64,000 bases of DNA from Staphylococcus simulans (GCF_002994445.1 NZ_MRZJ01000002.1:186001-250000); one strand, 5' to 3'; positions 1-8,038 are shown, counted from the stretch's first letter. A program made the numbers and translations. The notes: a model not told the origin generated them from the sequence alone.

Positions 1-169
1 AGGCGGACAACCGCAAAGCAGAATACCAGAATTCGGCCAAAGTTCATTAATGGGACGCTCAGGCCAACCAGTTGAACTTGCAAGCACCTATGTCTTGCTT
101 GCATCTGATGAATCAAGTTATACAACAGGCCAAGTCTATGGTGTGACTGGCGGTAAACAAATCAACTGA
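1..169 (+). CDS. SDR family oxidoreductase, 3' end only
   Basis: This is the C-terminal 55 residues of a short-chain dehydrogenase, cut by the left edge of the window and read from base 2. The tail [29 protein letters not shown] is close to the end of the GS39/YdaD-type general-stress SDRs, where it forms the last helix and strand of the Rossmann fold. The Rossmann motif and the catalytic Tyr/Lys lie outside the window, so the substrate cannot be inferred. A hairpin terminator follows at about 208-234. Confidence 0.8.
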   Translation, partial: GGQPQSRIPEFGQSSLMGRSGQPVELASTYVLLASDESSYTTGQVYGVTGGKQIN

Positions 170-207
170 TTCAAACATGCGATTTTGCAAGTAACCAATA
201 AATCTGA

Positions 208-234
208 CCCCTCGCTGAATAAAGTGAGGGGTTT
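208..234 (+). terminator. Rho-independent terminator of the SDR gene
   Basis: The stem CCCCTC (208-213) pairs with GAGGGG (226-231), followed by a short T run. It separates the SDR gene from the flavin reductase-like gene. Confidence 0.6.
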
Positions 235-351
235 CATCATTTGTGATATAAATTTTGGGTAAACACGTAGTGGAAAACATAATATTCGCATTTTGATGAA
301 CAGTTGCTTATTATAGAGACACTTCAGATAAAGTATAGAAAGGAGATAACC

Positions 352-963
352 ATGAAACATTTTAATCCAAAAGATTTAACGCAAAGAGAAAACTATAAAT
401 TATTAAGCGGCAGTGTCTTGCCGAGACCTATCGCATTTGTGACATCACAAGATAAAGACGGCAATTTAAACGCAGCACCTTTTAGTTTCTTTAATGTGGT
501 GAGCAGCCAGCCGCCGATGATTATGATTTCGACAGGCCGTACTAATGGTGTGCGCAAAGATACAGCACAAAATATTATTGATACCGGAGAATTTGTAGTA
601 CATATCTCTGAACTGTCAATGATTGAAGGGATTAACAGTACTGCAGCACCGATTGATCGTACAGAAAACGAATTAGAGCGTACAGACTTTAAAACGATTC
701 CTTCACAAGTAGTAAATGTACCGAGTATCGAAGGTGCAAGTATTACGTTTGAATGCAAGTTAGATCGTGTAATTGAACTGGGCAATGATGAAGTCGGCAA
801 CGATTTGATTTTAGGCGAAGTTGTACAATATCATATCGCAGACGAAGTTTATATCGAGCCGCATAAAATTGATGTTAAGGCTTTGCATCCTGTCGGTCGT
901 CTTGCAGGTAATGATTATGTAAGACTTGGCGAAGAGTTTGTATTAGAACGCCCAACAGAATAA
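352..963 (+). CDS. flavin reductase family protein (DIM6/NTAB type)
   Basis: This is a 203-residue FMN-binding split-barrel protein. Residues about 18-55 (SGSVLPRPIAFVTS, then APFSFFNVVSSQPP) carry the typical flavin reductase-like signature, and the C-terminal part (KALHPVGRLAGNDY) matches the YwrF-type subgroup. Members bind FMN and usually reduce flavins with NAD(P)H; the physiological partner is unknown. I start it at ATG 352 because AAGGAGAT (about 340-347) sits just upstream, while an upstream in-frame ATG at 304 has no ribosome site. It stands alone between a terminator and the S-box leader. Confidence 0.85.
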   Translation: MKHFNPKDLTQRENYKLLSGSVLPRPIAFVTSQDKDGNLNAAPFSFFNVVSSQPPMIMISTGRTNGVRKDTAQNIIDTGEFVVHISELSMIEGINSTAAPIDRTENELERTDFKTIPSQVVNVPSIEGASITFECKLDRVIELGNDEVGNDLILGEVVQYHIADEVYIEPHKIDVKALHPVGRLAGNDYVRLGEEFVLERPTE

Positions 964-1054
964 TTGTAAAATTAAGTTTTTTTGTTTTCACGATTGACTA
1001 AAGCGGACAATCATGATAGGTTTAAAAAGATTCGGAAAATAAAAATAAATAGTA

Positions 1055-1213
1055 CTTATCAAGAGAGGTGGAGTGAAGGGCACTTTGAAGCCTCGGCAAC
1101 ATGGATCGCAGAATTTCTGCGACGCGTGTGCCAATTCCCGTAGCAAAATTGATTGCTAAGAGATAAGAAACAAGCATTGTATCCTTTTTCTTAGCAGGAA
1201 AAAGGATTTTTTT
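1055..1213 (+). promoter_or_regulatory. SAM-I (S-box) riboswitch with intrinsic terminator
   Basis: The aptamer runs from CTTATC (1055) to GATAAG (1167), which close P1. It contains the S-box landmarks AGAGAGGTGGAG, GAAGCCTCGGCAAC and TGCCAATTCC. It is followed by a terminator: TCCTTTTTC (1182-1190) pairs perfectly with GAAAAAGGA (1198-1206), then eight or so T. By known S-box logic, bound S-adenosylmethionine stabilises the terminator and shuts off the downstream gene. That strongly suggests that the transporter at 1239 belongs to methionine metabolism. Confidence 0.95.
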
Positions 1214-1238
1214 AATATATGAGCGAGGTGTTTGAATC

Positions 1239-2549
1239 ATGTCCGAAGAAAGACAAAAAGGGAATGCTTTGGCACTTATTCCTTTAGTCATATTCGTAGG
1301 TTTATTCTTAGGTGTCGGTATTATTACAGGAGACTTTACGAAGATGCCGTTGAATATTGCGATTACGATTGCGGTGGTTATCGCATTAGTTATGAACCGT
1401 AAACAAAAGTTTGCGGATAAAGTTGAAGTCTTCACTAAAGGTGCAGGTCATTCGAATATTATTTTAATGGTCTTGATTTTCGTTTTAGCTGGTGCATTTT
1501 CTAAAGTAACTGAGGAAATGGGCGGCGTTAAATCAACAGTTAACCTTGGGTTGACATTAATTCCCAGCAACTTATTAATCGTAGGATTATTTATTATTTG
1601 TATGTTCGTCTCTATTTCAATGGGGACATCAGTCGGAACTGTTGCGGCGATTGCGCCGGTTGGTTTCGGTATCAGTGAAGCCACAGATATTTCAGCAGCA
1701 ATCGCAATGGCGACAGTGGTCGGCGGGGCAATGTTCGGCGATAACTTATCCATGATTTCTGATACAACGATTTCTGCAGTCCGTACACAAAATACACGGA
1801 TGAGCGATAAGTTTAAAGTGAACTTCAGAATTGTCTTGCCGGGTGCGATTATCACCATGATTATTTTAGGGTTCTTAACGCACAGTGCTACAGTAAGCAG
1901 TACAAAAGATTATAGTTTCGAATTTATCAAAGTCATTCCTTACTTATTAGTATTGATATTGGCCTTAATCGGTATTAATGTCATTATCGTACTGATAGGT
2001 GGAACTGTCTTGTCAGGCATTATCGGCTTGATTGATGGTTCGTTTAATTGGATTGGATTCTTAAAAGCAGCATCAGAAGGTATGATAGGTATGGAAGATA
2101 TCGCAATCATCGCTTTAATGATCGGCGGCTTAATCGGCTTGATTCAACACTATGGCGGTATTACTTGGCTTCTGAACTTTGTTCGCAGCAAAGTGAAATC
2201 AAGACGCGGGGCAGAATTCGGTATTGCTGGTTTAGTCAGCGCGGCTGATATTTCAACTGCGAATAATACGATTTCTATCTTAATGGCAGGGCCATTAGCG
2301 AAGAACATTGCGGATGAATATGATATTGACCCAAGAAAATCAGCAAGTATCTTAGATATCTTCGGCAGTTGTTTCCAAGGGTTGCTGCCGTATAGTCCGC
2401 AAGTGATAGCAGCAGCAGGTGTCGCAGGTATTTCACCATTTATGCTGGTTCCTTATTCGATTTATCCGATTATCTTAGGTATCAGCGGTCTGATTGCGAT
2501 TGCCTTTAACTTGCCGAGACTTAACAAAAGCAAGCAAAAAGCGAAATAA
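1239..2549 (+). CDS. NhaC-superfamily transporter under S-box control, probable methionine transporter (MetT-like)
   Basis: This 436-residue integral membrane protein has about 11-12 hydrophobic segments. Residues about 125-180 (SMGTSVGTVAAIAP, then GGAMFGDNLSMISDTT) match the Na+/H+ antiporter (NhaC-like) family signature. Similar proteins in Gram-positive bacteria that lie behind S-box riboswitches have been proposed to be methionine importers (MetT). The SAM-I riboswitch immediately upstream supports that role over sodium efflux. The start at ATG 1239 has the weak ribosome site GAGGTG. Substrate assignment is inference; the family and the riboswitch are seen. Confidence 0.85.
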   Translation: MSEERQKGNALALIPLVIFVGLFLGVGIITGDFTKMPLNIAITIAVVIALVMNRKQKFADKVEVFTKGAGHSNIILMVLIFVLAGAFSKVTEEMGGVKSTVNLGLTLIPSNLLIVGLFIICMFVSISMGTSVGTVAAIAPVGFGISEATDISAAIAMATVVGGAMFGDNLSMISDTTISAVRTQNTRMSDKFKVNFRIVLPGAIITMIILGFLTHSATVSSTKDYSFEFIKVIPYLLVLILALIGINVIIVLIGGTVLSGIIGLIDGSFNWIGFLKAASEGMIGMEDIAIIALMIGGLIGLIQHYGGITWLLNFVRSKVKSRRGAEFGIAGLVSAADISTANNTISILMAGPLAKNIADEYDIDPRKSASILDIFGSCFQGLLPYSPQVIAAAGVAGISPFMLVPYSIYPIILGISGLIAIAFNLPRLNKSKQKAK

Positions 2550-2621
2550 CTTTTACTTTCACGCTTGAAAAATGTTAAAGTAATCTTGTTGTGAATTACT
2601 ATGTTTGTAAGCGCGATTGCT

Positions 2622-2650
2622 TTGGCTTATATTCTTAAATGCGTTAAAAT
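2622..2650 (+). promoter_or_regulatory. sigma-A promoter of the SRPBCC gene
   Basis: TTGGCT (2622-2627), a 17-bp spacer, then TAAAAT (2645-2650). It lies inside the longest possible reading frame, which begins at 2601. This shows that translation begins further down, at GTG 2682. Confidence 0.6.
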
Positions 2651-2681
2651 AATAGAGAGTGTGAAAGTAGGTGACGACAGA

Positions 2682-3203
2682 GTGGCAAGATATAACATTG
2701 AAAACGACGTAGTAGTCATATCATTGGAACGTTTAATGCGTATTCAACCTGAGTTGATTTATCAAGCTTGGACGGATGCTGATATTATGAAACGCTGGTT
2801 TATGACTTCCAACCGTTCAAATCAATCAATTGATTTGATTCCTGAAGAAGGCAGACGTTATGAAATTGTGGATGAACGTAACGGCAAAAAGAACAGAGTG
2901 ACAGGTGTCTTCCAAGAATTAGAAGCACCAAGCCGTATTGTCATGACAATCGGTATGCCTGAATTGAGCGATAAAGAAGATACAATTGAAGTAGAAATCT
3001 TCGAACGCGAACCAGGTTCGGATATGACACAAATGAATTTCCGATATACTGCTGTTGTTCCGAAAGAAAGAAGATGGACAACTTTGGAATATAAACAGCA
3101 AAAGAAAGAATATCATGATGCGACTGCACATGGTTTTGAAAACATGTTCATTAAACTACAAGAAATTTTAAAAGAGATACAAGAAAATCAAGAAGAATTC
3201 TAA
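2682..3203 (+). CDS. SRPBCC (AHSA1/START-like) domain protein
   Basis: This protein has 173 residues. The segment SLERLMRIQPELIYQAWTD followed by IMKRWFM is the typical start of the AHSA1 (Aha1 C-terminal-like) branch of the START fold, which forms a hydrophobic ligand pocket. Function in staphylococci is not established. I chose GTG 2682, preceded by AGGTG with 8-nt spacing and a good promoter at 2622-2650, instead of an upstream ATG that would precede the transcription start. The gene ends at a bidirectional terminator shared with convergent glpT. Confidence 0.75.
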   Translation: MARYNIENDVVVISLERLMRIQPELIYQAWTDADIMKRWFMTSNRSNQSIDLIPEEGRRYEIVDERNGKKNRVTGVFQELEAPSRIVMTIGMPELSDKEDTIEVEIFEREPGSDMTQMNFRYTAVVPKERRWTTLEYKQQKKEYHDATAHGFENMFIKLQEILKEIQENQEEF

Positions 3204-3210
3204 AAGAATA

Positions 3211-3248
3211 GCAGCGGCACTGAAACATAATTCGGTGCCGCTGCTTTT
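3211..3248. terminator. bidirectional terminator between the SRPBCC gene and glpT
   Basis: GCAGCGGCAC (3211-3220) pairs perfectly with GTGCCGCTGC (3235-3244). T runs lie on the plus side, with A-rich sequence upstream serving the minus strand. Confidence 0.8.
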
Positions 3249-3274
3249 ATACATAAATGAAAATATTTGAGGAA

Positions 3275-4630
3275 TTATACAGTTTCTTGACCGCGTTTAT
3301 TCCACGTTAAGATGAAGCTGAGCATTGCCAGCAAACTAATACCTGTTAATAATATGAAGCCGACATTCCATCCGAAGTGATCTACTACAAAACCGAGTAC
3401 AATGTTGGCCATCACTGCTCCGAATAAATAACCGAATAAACCAGTTAAACCAGCTGCAGTACCGGCTGCTTTTTTCGGAACATAGTCTAATGCTTGCAGA
3501 CCGATCAACATCACAGGACCATAGATTAAGAAACCTATTGCTACGAGTGATAAATTATCTACCCATGGATTGCCTGCTGGGTTAAGCCAATAAATCAGAA
3601 CAAAAATTGTTACACCTAACATGAAGAAGAAGCCTGCAGGACCGCGGCGACCTTTAAAGACTTTGTCGGAAATCCATCCGCAAAGCAATGTACCTGGGAT
3701 ACCTGCCCATTCATATAAGAAGTAAGCCCAACCAGATGCTTTCAAATCAAAGTGTTTCTCTTCGCTTAAATAGACAGGTGCCCAGTCTAATACACCGTAT
3801 CTCACGAAGTAAACAAAGATATTTGCAAATGCAATGGCCCAAATCCATTTGTTGTTGAGGACATAGTTGAAGAGGATTTCTTTTGTAGTTAATTCTGTCT
3901 CGAGGGTTGTTCTTGATGCTGTTGGATAGTCATTGCGGTACGCTTCAATTGAAGGCAGACCTTCAGATTGCGGTGTATCGCGAATCAATACATAAGAAAT
4001 AATCGCAATGATAATCGCTAAAAGTGCGGGATAAATGAAGACGCCTTCGAATCCTTTGAGGTAACCGAAATTATATAAAGCCGTCATTGAAATACCCCAA
4101 GTCGCAATCGGAGCCATCAAACCGCCGCCGACGTTATGGGCAACGTTCCAAATAGCAGTTTTGCTTCCCCGTTCGCTGACACTGAACCAATGGACTAATA
4201 TTCGACCAGATGGCGGCCAACCCATGCCTTGGAACCAGCCGTTTAAGAACAGCATGATGAACATGATCAAAATACTGGAAGTAAAGAATGGTACGAAACC
4301 AAGCAATAAGTTGACGATAGCTGTTAAAATCAGTCCCAAAGTTAAAAACATGCGCGCATTACTGCGGTCGCTGACAGTTCCCATGACAAACTTACTGAAA
4401 CCGTAAGCTATTGAAACTGCTGATAACGCAATCCCTAATTGTCCTTTGCTGAAGCCTTGTTCAATCAAATCCGGCATCGCAAGCGAGAAGTTCTTACGCA
4501 AAAGATAATACCCCGCATAACCGATAAAGATTCCTAAAAATACTTTAAGACGAAGTTCCTTGTATGTAGGATCGACTTGGTCTTTTGGAAGCGGAGCAAT
4601 CGGTTTCGGCGGTTTTAAAAAGTTAAACAT
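3275..4630 (-). CDS. glpT: glycerol-3-phosphate transporter GlpT
   Basis: This 451-residue major facilitator protein belongs to the organophosphate:phosphate antiporter family. Its N-terminal region ([19 protein letters not shown], about residues 37-55) is the conserved GlpT/UhpT segment with the phosphate-binding Arg, and about 12 membrane spans follow. GlpT takes up glycerol-3-phosphate in exchange for phosphate and, by family knowledge, is also an entry route for fosfomycin. AAGGAGG lies ahead of ATG 4630. The gene is monocistronic. Its promoter carries four regularly spaced response-regulator half-sites (4643-4681). Confidence 0.92.
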   Translation of the reverse strand: MFNFLKPPKPIAPLPKDQVDPTYKELRLKVFLGIFIGYAGYYLLRKNFSLAMPDLIEQGFSKGQLGIALSAVSIAYGFSKFVMGTVSDRSNARMFLTLGLILTAIVNLLLGFVPFFTSSILIMFIMLFLNGWFQGMGWPPSGRILVHWFSVSERGSKTAIWNVAHNVGGGLMAPIATWGISMTALYNFGYLKGFEGVFIYPALLAIIIAIISYVLIRDTPQSEGLPSIEAYRNDYPTASRTTLETELTTKEILFNYVLNNKWIWAIAFANIFVYFVRYGVLDWAPVYLSEEKHFDLKASGWAYFLYEWAGIPGTLLCGWISDKVFKGRRGPAGFFFMLGVTIFVLIYWLNPAGNPWVDNLSLVAIGFLIYGPVMLIGLQALDYVPKKAAGTAAGLTGLFGYLFGAVMANIVLGFVVDHFGWNVGFILLTGISLLAMLSFILTWNKRGQETV

Positions 4631-4642
4631 GAAAGCGCCTCC

Positions 4643-4681
4643 TTAACAAATTGTTAACATAATGTTAATACTAAATTTACA
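4643..4681 (-). promoter_or_regulatory. four 11-bp-spaced PhoP/WalR-type half-sites over the glpT promoter
   Basis: On the plus strand: TTAACA (4643), TTAACA (4654), TTAATA (4665), TTTACA (4676), each separated by exactly 5 bp. This fits the Bacillus PhoP box (TTHAHA repeats with about 11-bp period). Read on the glpT coding strand, TGTTAA-N5-TGTTAA also fits the WalR consensus TGTWAH-N5-TGTWAH. The array overlaps the glpT -10 element and extends to the ribosome site, so repression is the simpler reading. Which regulator binds is inference. Confidence 0.6.
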
Positions 4682-4690
4682 AAATAGCAA
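4662..4690 (-). promoter_or_regulatory. glpT promoter
   Basis: On the minus strand: TTGCTA (complement of 4685-4690), a 17-bp spacer, then TAACAT (complement of 4662-4667). It lies just upstream of glpT and overlaps the half-site array. Confidence 0.5.
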
Positions 4691-4711
4691 TATGAGTTTT
4701 AAAATATAACA

Positions 4712-4743
4712 AAATAAAAAGACATTCCACATCAGAATGTCTT
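4712..4743 (-). terminator. terminator of the 4760-5296 gene
   Basis: AAGACATTC (4719-4727) pairs with GAATGTCTT (4735-4743). A T-rich run follows on the minus strand (complement of 4712-4720). Confidence 0.75.
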
Positions 4744-4759
4744 GGGCGCTTACCTTAAT

Positions 4760-5296
4760 TTAAGAAATCGTACTATGTTTATGCTGCGCAACTCTTGGTT
4801 TGTAGTTTGCACCGAGTACATCAATATTCTGCGTAGCAAGTGCGTGAATTAATTTCGCAATGACATGCGGCGTACATGAAATATCGATATGGTGCGGTGT
4901 TAAAACATAATTGACACCTTCTTGGTGTTTAAAATATTGCATGATATCGATGATTTTATCTTTGATAAACATGTCAGACAAACCGTCGACCTTCAGTTTA
5001 AAGTGCATTGTCGCTTGGATATTCGGTGCGAATTGATAAATGAAATCTTTCTCTGCATAAGGCAAAATTTGGTATATAGGATAATTGTGATAACTTAAGA
5101 AGCTGATGAAATAGGGTAAGTTGCATTTAGGGATTCGAACTTTCAATACAGGGTGCTGTTTGATTTTAGTGAATTCAGCTTGAACCGCGTGGCTGCTTTG
5201 AAGCTGCCGGCATGCTTTCATTAATTGTCTTCGTTTAAGCCATGTTGATAGATGCCCTATATTAATAATAAATGTGTCATATTTATCTATGAACAT
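4760..5296 (-). CDS. hypothetical protein, 178 residues
   Basis: I do not recognise this protein. It is a soluble alpha/beta-looking protein rich in His and Ile with no signal peptide or membrane segment; it begins MFIDKYDTFIINIG. I place the start at ATG 5296 because TGGAGGA (complement of 5304-5310) sits 7 nt upstream. The frame stays open back to GTG 5386, but that codon is next to an extended -10 element (TGATACAAT, complement of 5377-5385) that probably drives the gene, so the first 30 codons of the longest frame are unlikely to be translated. It has its own terminator and is divergent from the HAD gene. Confidence 0.6.
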   Translation of the reverse strand: MFIDKYDTFIINIGHLSTWLKRRQLMKACRQLQSSHAVQAEFTKIKQHPVLKVRIPKCNLPYFISFLSYHNYPIYQILPYAEKDFIYQFAPNIQATMHFKLKVDGLSDMFIKDKIIDIMQYFKHQEGVNYVLTPHHIDISCTPHVIAKLIHALATQNIDVLGANYKPRVAQHKHSTIS

Positions 5297-5376
5297 AGAC
5301 AATTCCTCCAGAAGTTTAGTGTAGATTTGAGTGGCAAAAGATAGATGGATGACGTGCTGTTTCAAATTCATTGTAA

Positions 5377-5385
5377 ATTGTATCA
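5377..5385 (-). promoter_or_regulatory. extended -10 promoter of the 4760-5296 gene
   Basis: TGATACAAT on the minus strand is an extended -10 element. A weak -35 (GTGAAA-like) lies 17 bp upstream. Transcription would start near 5370, giving a leader of about 75 nt before ATG 5296. Confidence 0.45.
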
Positions 5386-5499
5386 CGCTTTAAACAATTT
5401 TTCACTAGGACTTTTGGACGAAATAATGTATTTGTAATTTCATTTAATTATCAAATATAATGAAATCATTGTTGATTAATTATGGAAGGGAGCATACAC

Positions 5500-6138
5500 A
5501 TGAAGTACAGAGCAGTTGTTTTTGATTTTGACGGTACCATTATCGATACAGAACAACATCTATATGATGTGATTAATGAACATTTAAGTGCGCATCAAAA
5601 AGCACCGATTTCTTTAGATTTTTATCGGCAATCAATCGGTGGTGCAGCATTAGACCTGCATCGTTATTTAGAAGAGGAAATAGGGGAAGATGCGACTTTA
5701 AAATTGTATGAGGATCACCATCAAAAGAGCAAGGCATTGCCGATGATAGAAAATATCCGTAAGTTGATGGATAAATTAGAAAAAGCGCAGATTCCAATGG
5801 CCATAGCAACCAGCAGCAGTATCAATAATATCCGACCTGCTTTAGAACACTTGAATTTAGTTGAACGTGTGCAGGTAATTGTCGGCAGAGAAGATGTTGA
5901 AGAAGTCAAACCTGCACCTGACTTGTATTTAACAGCTGTACAACAGTTGAACTTGAATCCTGTCAGCTGTTTAGCGATTGAAGACTCAGTGAATGGCGCG
6001 ACTGCAGCTCAACTTGCAGGCTTAGGTGTCATTGTGAATACAAATGTGATGACAGAAGCAATGGACTTTAGTACGTTAGATTTAGAAGCTATGAATGTTT
6101 CGGCTGATACTATTATAGAACGTTATTTTAAGTCTTAA
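5500..6138 (+). CDS. HAD-superfamily hydrolase, subfamily IA (phosphatase/beta-phosphoglucomutase-like)
   Basis: This 212-residue protein has all HAD motifs: motif I DFDGTIIDTE (about residues 9-18) with the nucleophile and acid/base Asp, motif II ATSSS (about 104), the motif III Lys in VKPAPDLYL, and motif IV IEDSVNG. The helical cap between motifs I and II fits small phosphosugar substrates. Closest in feel are YhcW/PgmB-type enzymes; the true substrate is unknown. The start at ATG 5500 has GAAGGGAG 8 nt upstream; an ATG at 5482 lies within that ribosome site. A small membrane-protein gene follows 12 bp downstream. Confidence 0.85.
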   Translation: MKYRAVVFDFDGTIIDTEQHLYDVINEHLSAHQKAPISLDFYRQSIGGAALDLHRYLEEEIGEDATLKLYEDHHQKSKALPMIENIRKLMDKLEKAQIPMAIATSSSINNIRPALEHLNLVERVQVIVGREDVEEVKPAPDLYLTAVQQLNLNPVSCLAIEDSVNGATAAQLAGLGVIVNTNVMTEAMDFSTLDLEAMNVSADTIIERYFKS

Positions 6139-6150
6139 GCAGGTGAACAC

Positions 6151-6333
6151 ATGTTACTATTATTCTTTTTAGCAGGACCGATTATTATCGCAATCGGCAA
6201 CTTGGTCTTAGGACCGATTTTTAATAAAACTATTCCTATGCATGTAAGGTTTCGTGCTTTCATGATAGGTTCAATGATTTATTTGATTTCTGCTTATTTG
6301 GTCTATCATTTTATATTAAAAGGGCAAATATAA
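6151..6333 (+). CDS. small membrane protein, 60 residues
   Basis: Two predicted membrane segments (about residues 1-22 and 32-55) are joined by a short basic loop. The ribosome site is AGGTG, 12 bp after the HAD stop, so the two are probably co-transcribed. Function is unknown. A long hairpin terminator follows at once. Confidence 0.65.
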   Translation: MLLLFFLAGPIIIAIGNLVLGPIFNKTIPMHVRFRAFMIGSMIYLISAYLVYHFILKGQI

Positions 6334-6378
6334 AAGCTGAGCTTTTGATGAAAATACATCAAGTGCTCAGCTTCTTTT
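6334..6378 (+). terminator. long hairpin terminator
   Basis: AAGCTGAGC (6334-6342) pairs with GCTCAGCTT (6365-6373). An inner stem TTGATG/CATCAA lies inside, and a T-rich tail follows. Confidence 0.75.
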
Positions 6379-6401
6379 CGTTCTATTGAATTTAAAAATA
6401 C

Positions 6402-6584
6402 TTACTTCATCATAAAGACAAGCCCAACAACAATGATAACTAATAAAATTGCGTCTACTCCGATCATTAAAGCACGACGGTTAGCTTGTTCGCCTTGTGC
6501 TTTCAAACGACGATACATAATGTAGTTCGGTATTAAATTAATGATAAGGAGGACGATAACAATAATGACTAAGGTTAACTTCAC
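6402..6584 (-). CDS. small membrane protein, 60 residues
   Basis: Two hydrophobic helices (about residues 2-24 and 42-58) flank a basic cytoplasmic loop (YRRLKAQGEQANRRA). It starts with GTG inside the stop of the upstream gene (overlap GTGA), with AAAGGAG 10 nt earlier, so the pair is translationally coupled. Function is unknown. Confidence 0.65.
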   Translation of the reverse strand: MKLTLVIIVIVLLIINLIPNYIMYRRLKAQGEQANRRALMIGVDAILLVIIVVGLVFMMK

Positions 6585-6934
6585 TCTGATTCTCCTTTGC
6601 TATCTTTAGATAGAAAATCCCATAAAAAGGCAATTGCTAATCCTGCTATCAGACCAGCGCCTATTCCGATTTTCATATGATTTGTAATTTGTCCGATAAT
6701 AATACCTAGAATCAATGTAATAGGTAAGATGATACCGACTTTCATCTTTCTCGCAGGAGAAGTCAAAGCACTAAACAAGGCGATATAACACACACCGAAT
6801 ACAACTGCCGCAGTGACAGAGAGTATCAGAGTATGCGAAATTGTTTCGTGACTTGCCATTCTGTTCAAGAAAAAGAACAACGCACCAAAGATAAATGTAT
6901 AAAGGATGGCACGTGAGACTAATTGTTTAGACAA
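6581..6934 (-). CDS. membrane protein, 117 residues
   Basis: Four predicted membrane segments span almost the whole length, with a charged tail (LSKDSKGESE). The start is TTG 6934 with GAAAGGAG about 9 nt upstream; no better ATG exists. It is coupled to the 60-residue gene downstream by a 4-bp overlap. I recognise no family with confidence. Confidence 0.65.
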   Translation of the reverse strand: MSKQLVSRAILYTFIFGALFFFLNRMASHETISHTLILSVTAAVVFGVCYIALFSALTSPARKMKVGIILPITLILGIIIGQITNHMKIGIGAGLIAGLAIAFLWDFLSKDSKGESE

Positions 6935-7005
6935 TGTTGACGTCTCCTTTCAATTAAGGTCATCCAAATTATAACATAGTATCTTGGTGCGTCGTATGCA
7001 CAACG

Positions 7006-7848
7006 TTAGAGTTCGTCTTTGAATTGCTTATGATCATTCAGGTAAGCGTAGAATAAACCGATAATCAATCCGCCGCCGATATAGTTGCCGATAAAGGCTG
7101 CGACAATATTGATAACTGCAGGCCAGAAATGCAATACATCTGATTGATAGATTGCACCGCCGATGAATAGGCAAGCATTATAAACAACGTGTTCGTAGCC
7201 CATGAATGCGAAGATGGCAACACCGAACATCATAACAAACATTTTAGCTAAGATATCTTCAATCTGCATCGCAATAACTAATGAGATATTAATGAAGAAG
7301 TTCGCGAAGATAGCTTTAGCAAGTAATTCAGTCGGACTTGCTGTCAATGTTTTATGATGCAAGATGACTTCAAGCTGTTTCATCATTTCCGGTGTGACGA
7401 CGTCACTGAAACGTAAGATGACAAAGAATACTAAGGCACCTAACATATTACCGATAAAGCACAGCATGAAGATTTGGAATGCACGCCAAGGACTGATTAC
7501 TTTGTAATAGAGTCCAACTGTGAAATACATAAAGTTACTTGTCAAAAGCTCTGAGTTGGTAAAGAGGATCAGGACTAAGGCAAAACTGAAGGCAACCGAT
7601 CCGACAATATTGATAATGCCTGTATTGATTTCTCCCGTATGTACTTCTTGTACAAACCCTGCTTTAATTGCTAACACAAATACTGAGATAATACTGATGA
7701 TAAAACCGGCCATCATGGCACGTAATAAATACCGTTTAAAATATGTAGCTTGTAAGACGTCTTTAGTTTGGATTGTTTTAACAACTTCTTTAACCCACTT
7801 GCGTCCGTAAAATACATTATCCCAACGGATATACTTTTCACTGTTCAT
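7006..7848 (-). CDS. formate/nitrite transporter (FNT) family protein
   Basis: This 280-residue protein has six membrane spans after a roughly 45-residue cytoplasmic N-terminus, typical of the pentameric FNT channels (FocA/NirC). Family knowledge gives formate, nitrite or related small monovalent anions as substrates; sequence alone does not separate them. GAGGAG precedes ATG 7848. The promoter (TTCACA-17-TATACT) is overlapped by a consensus Rex operator. This implies induction when NADH is high (oxygen or electron-acceptor limitation) and fits with the formate dehydrogenase and molybdenum genes elsewhere in the window. Confidence 0.9.
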   Translation of the reverse strand: MNSEKYIRWDNVFYGRKWVKEVVKTIQTKDVLQATYFKRYLLRAMMAGFIISIISVFVLAIKAGFVQEVHTGEINTGIINIVGSVAFSFALVLILFTNSELLTSNFMYFTVGLYYKVISPWRAFQIFMLCFIGNMLGALVFFVILRFSDVVTPEMMKQLEVILHHKTLTASPTELLAKAIFANFFINISLVIAMQIEDILAKMFVMMFGVAIFAFMGYEHVVYNACLFIGGAIYQSDVLHFWPAVINIVAAFIGNYIGGGLIIGLFYAYLNDHKQFKDEL

Positions 7849-7930
7849 TTCTAAAAAACTCCTCGCTCTAGGCTTTAATGATTAACTGAGTTCAAGGTGA
7901 GAGGGTGGTCTCAACTTCTACAATGAATAT

Positions 7931-7959
7931 AGTATAATCGCTTTCCTTATATTTGTGAA
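7931..7959 (-). promoter_or_regulatory. promoter of the FNT transporter gene
   Basis: On the minus strand: TTCACA (complement of 7954-7959), a 17-bp spacer, then TATACT (complement of 7931-7936). Confidence 0.7.
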
Positions 7960-7970
7960 TAGTTTCACAA
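7953..7970 (-). promoter_or_regulatory. Rex operator
   Basis: TTGTGAATAGTTTCACAA is a perfect match to the Rex consensus TTGTGAA-N4-TTCACAA and covers the -35 of the FNT promoter. Rex releases DNA when NADH is high, so the site predicts anaerobic derepression. The match is seen; the binding is inference. Confidence 0.8.
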
Positions 7971-8023
7971 TAAAAGTTTTGGTAAAGTTTCATTTTTTGA
8001 ACGAAAAGTGAAAATTATATAAA

Positions 8024-8038
8024 AGGTAGCGCTTACAT
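8024..8038 (-). promoter_or_regulatory. cre site (CcpA)
   Basis: On the minus strand, ATGTAAGCGCTACCT matches WTGNAANCGNWNNCW at every position. It lies 54 bp upstream of the Rex operator and may act on the FNT gene. Confidence 0.6.

Noticed and set aside
1448..1858. 136-codon minus-strand frame inside the MetT-like gene
   Set aside because: It lies wholly within a strong membrane-protein gene, lacks a ribosome site, and its composition mirrors the opposite strand.
5297..5386. Upstream extension of the 4760-5296 gene to GTG 5386
   Set aside because: An extended -10 element lies beside that GTG and a much better ribosome site (TGGAGGA) serves ATG 5296, so the extension is probably promoter and leader.
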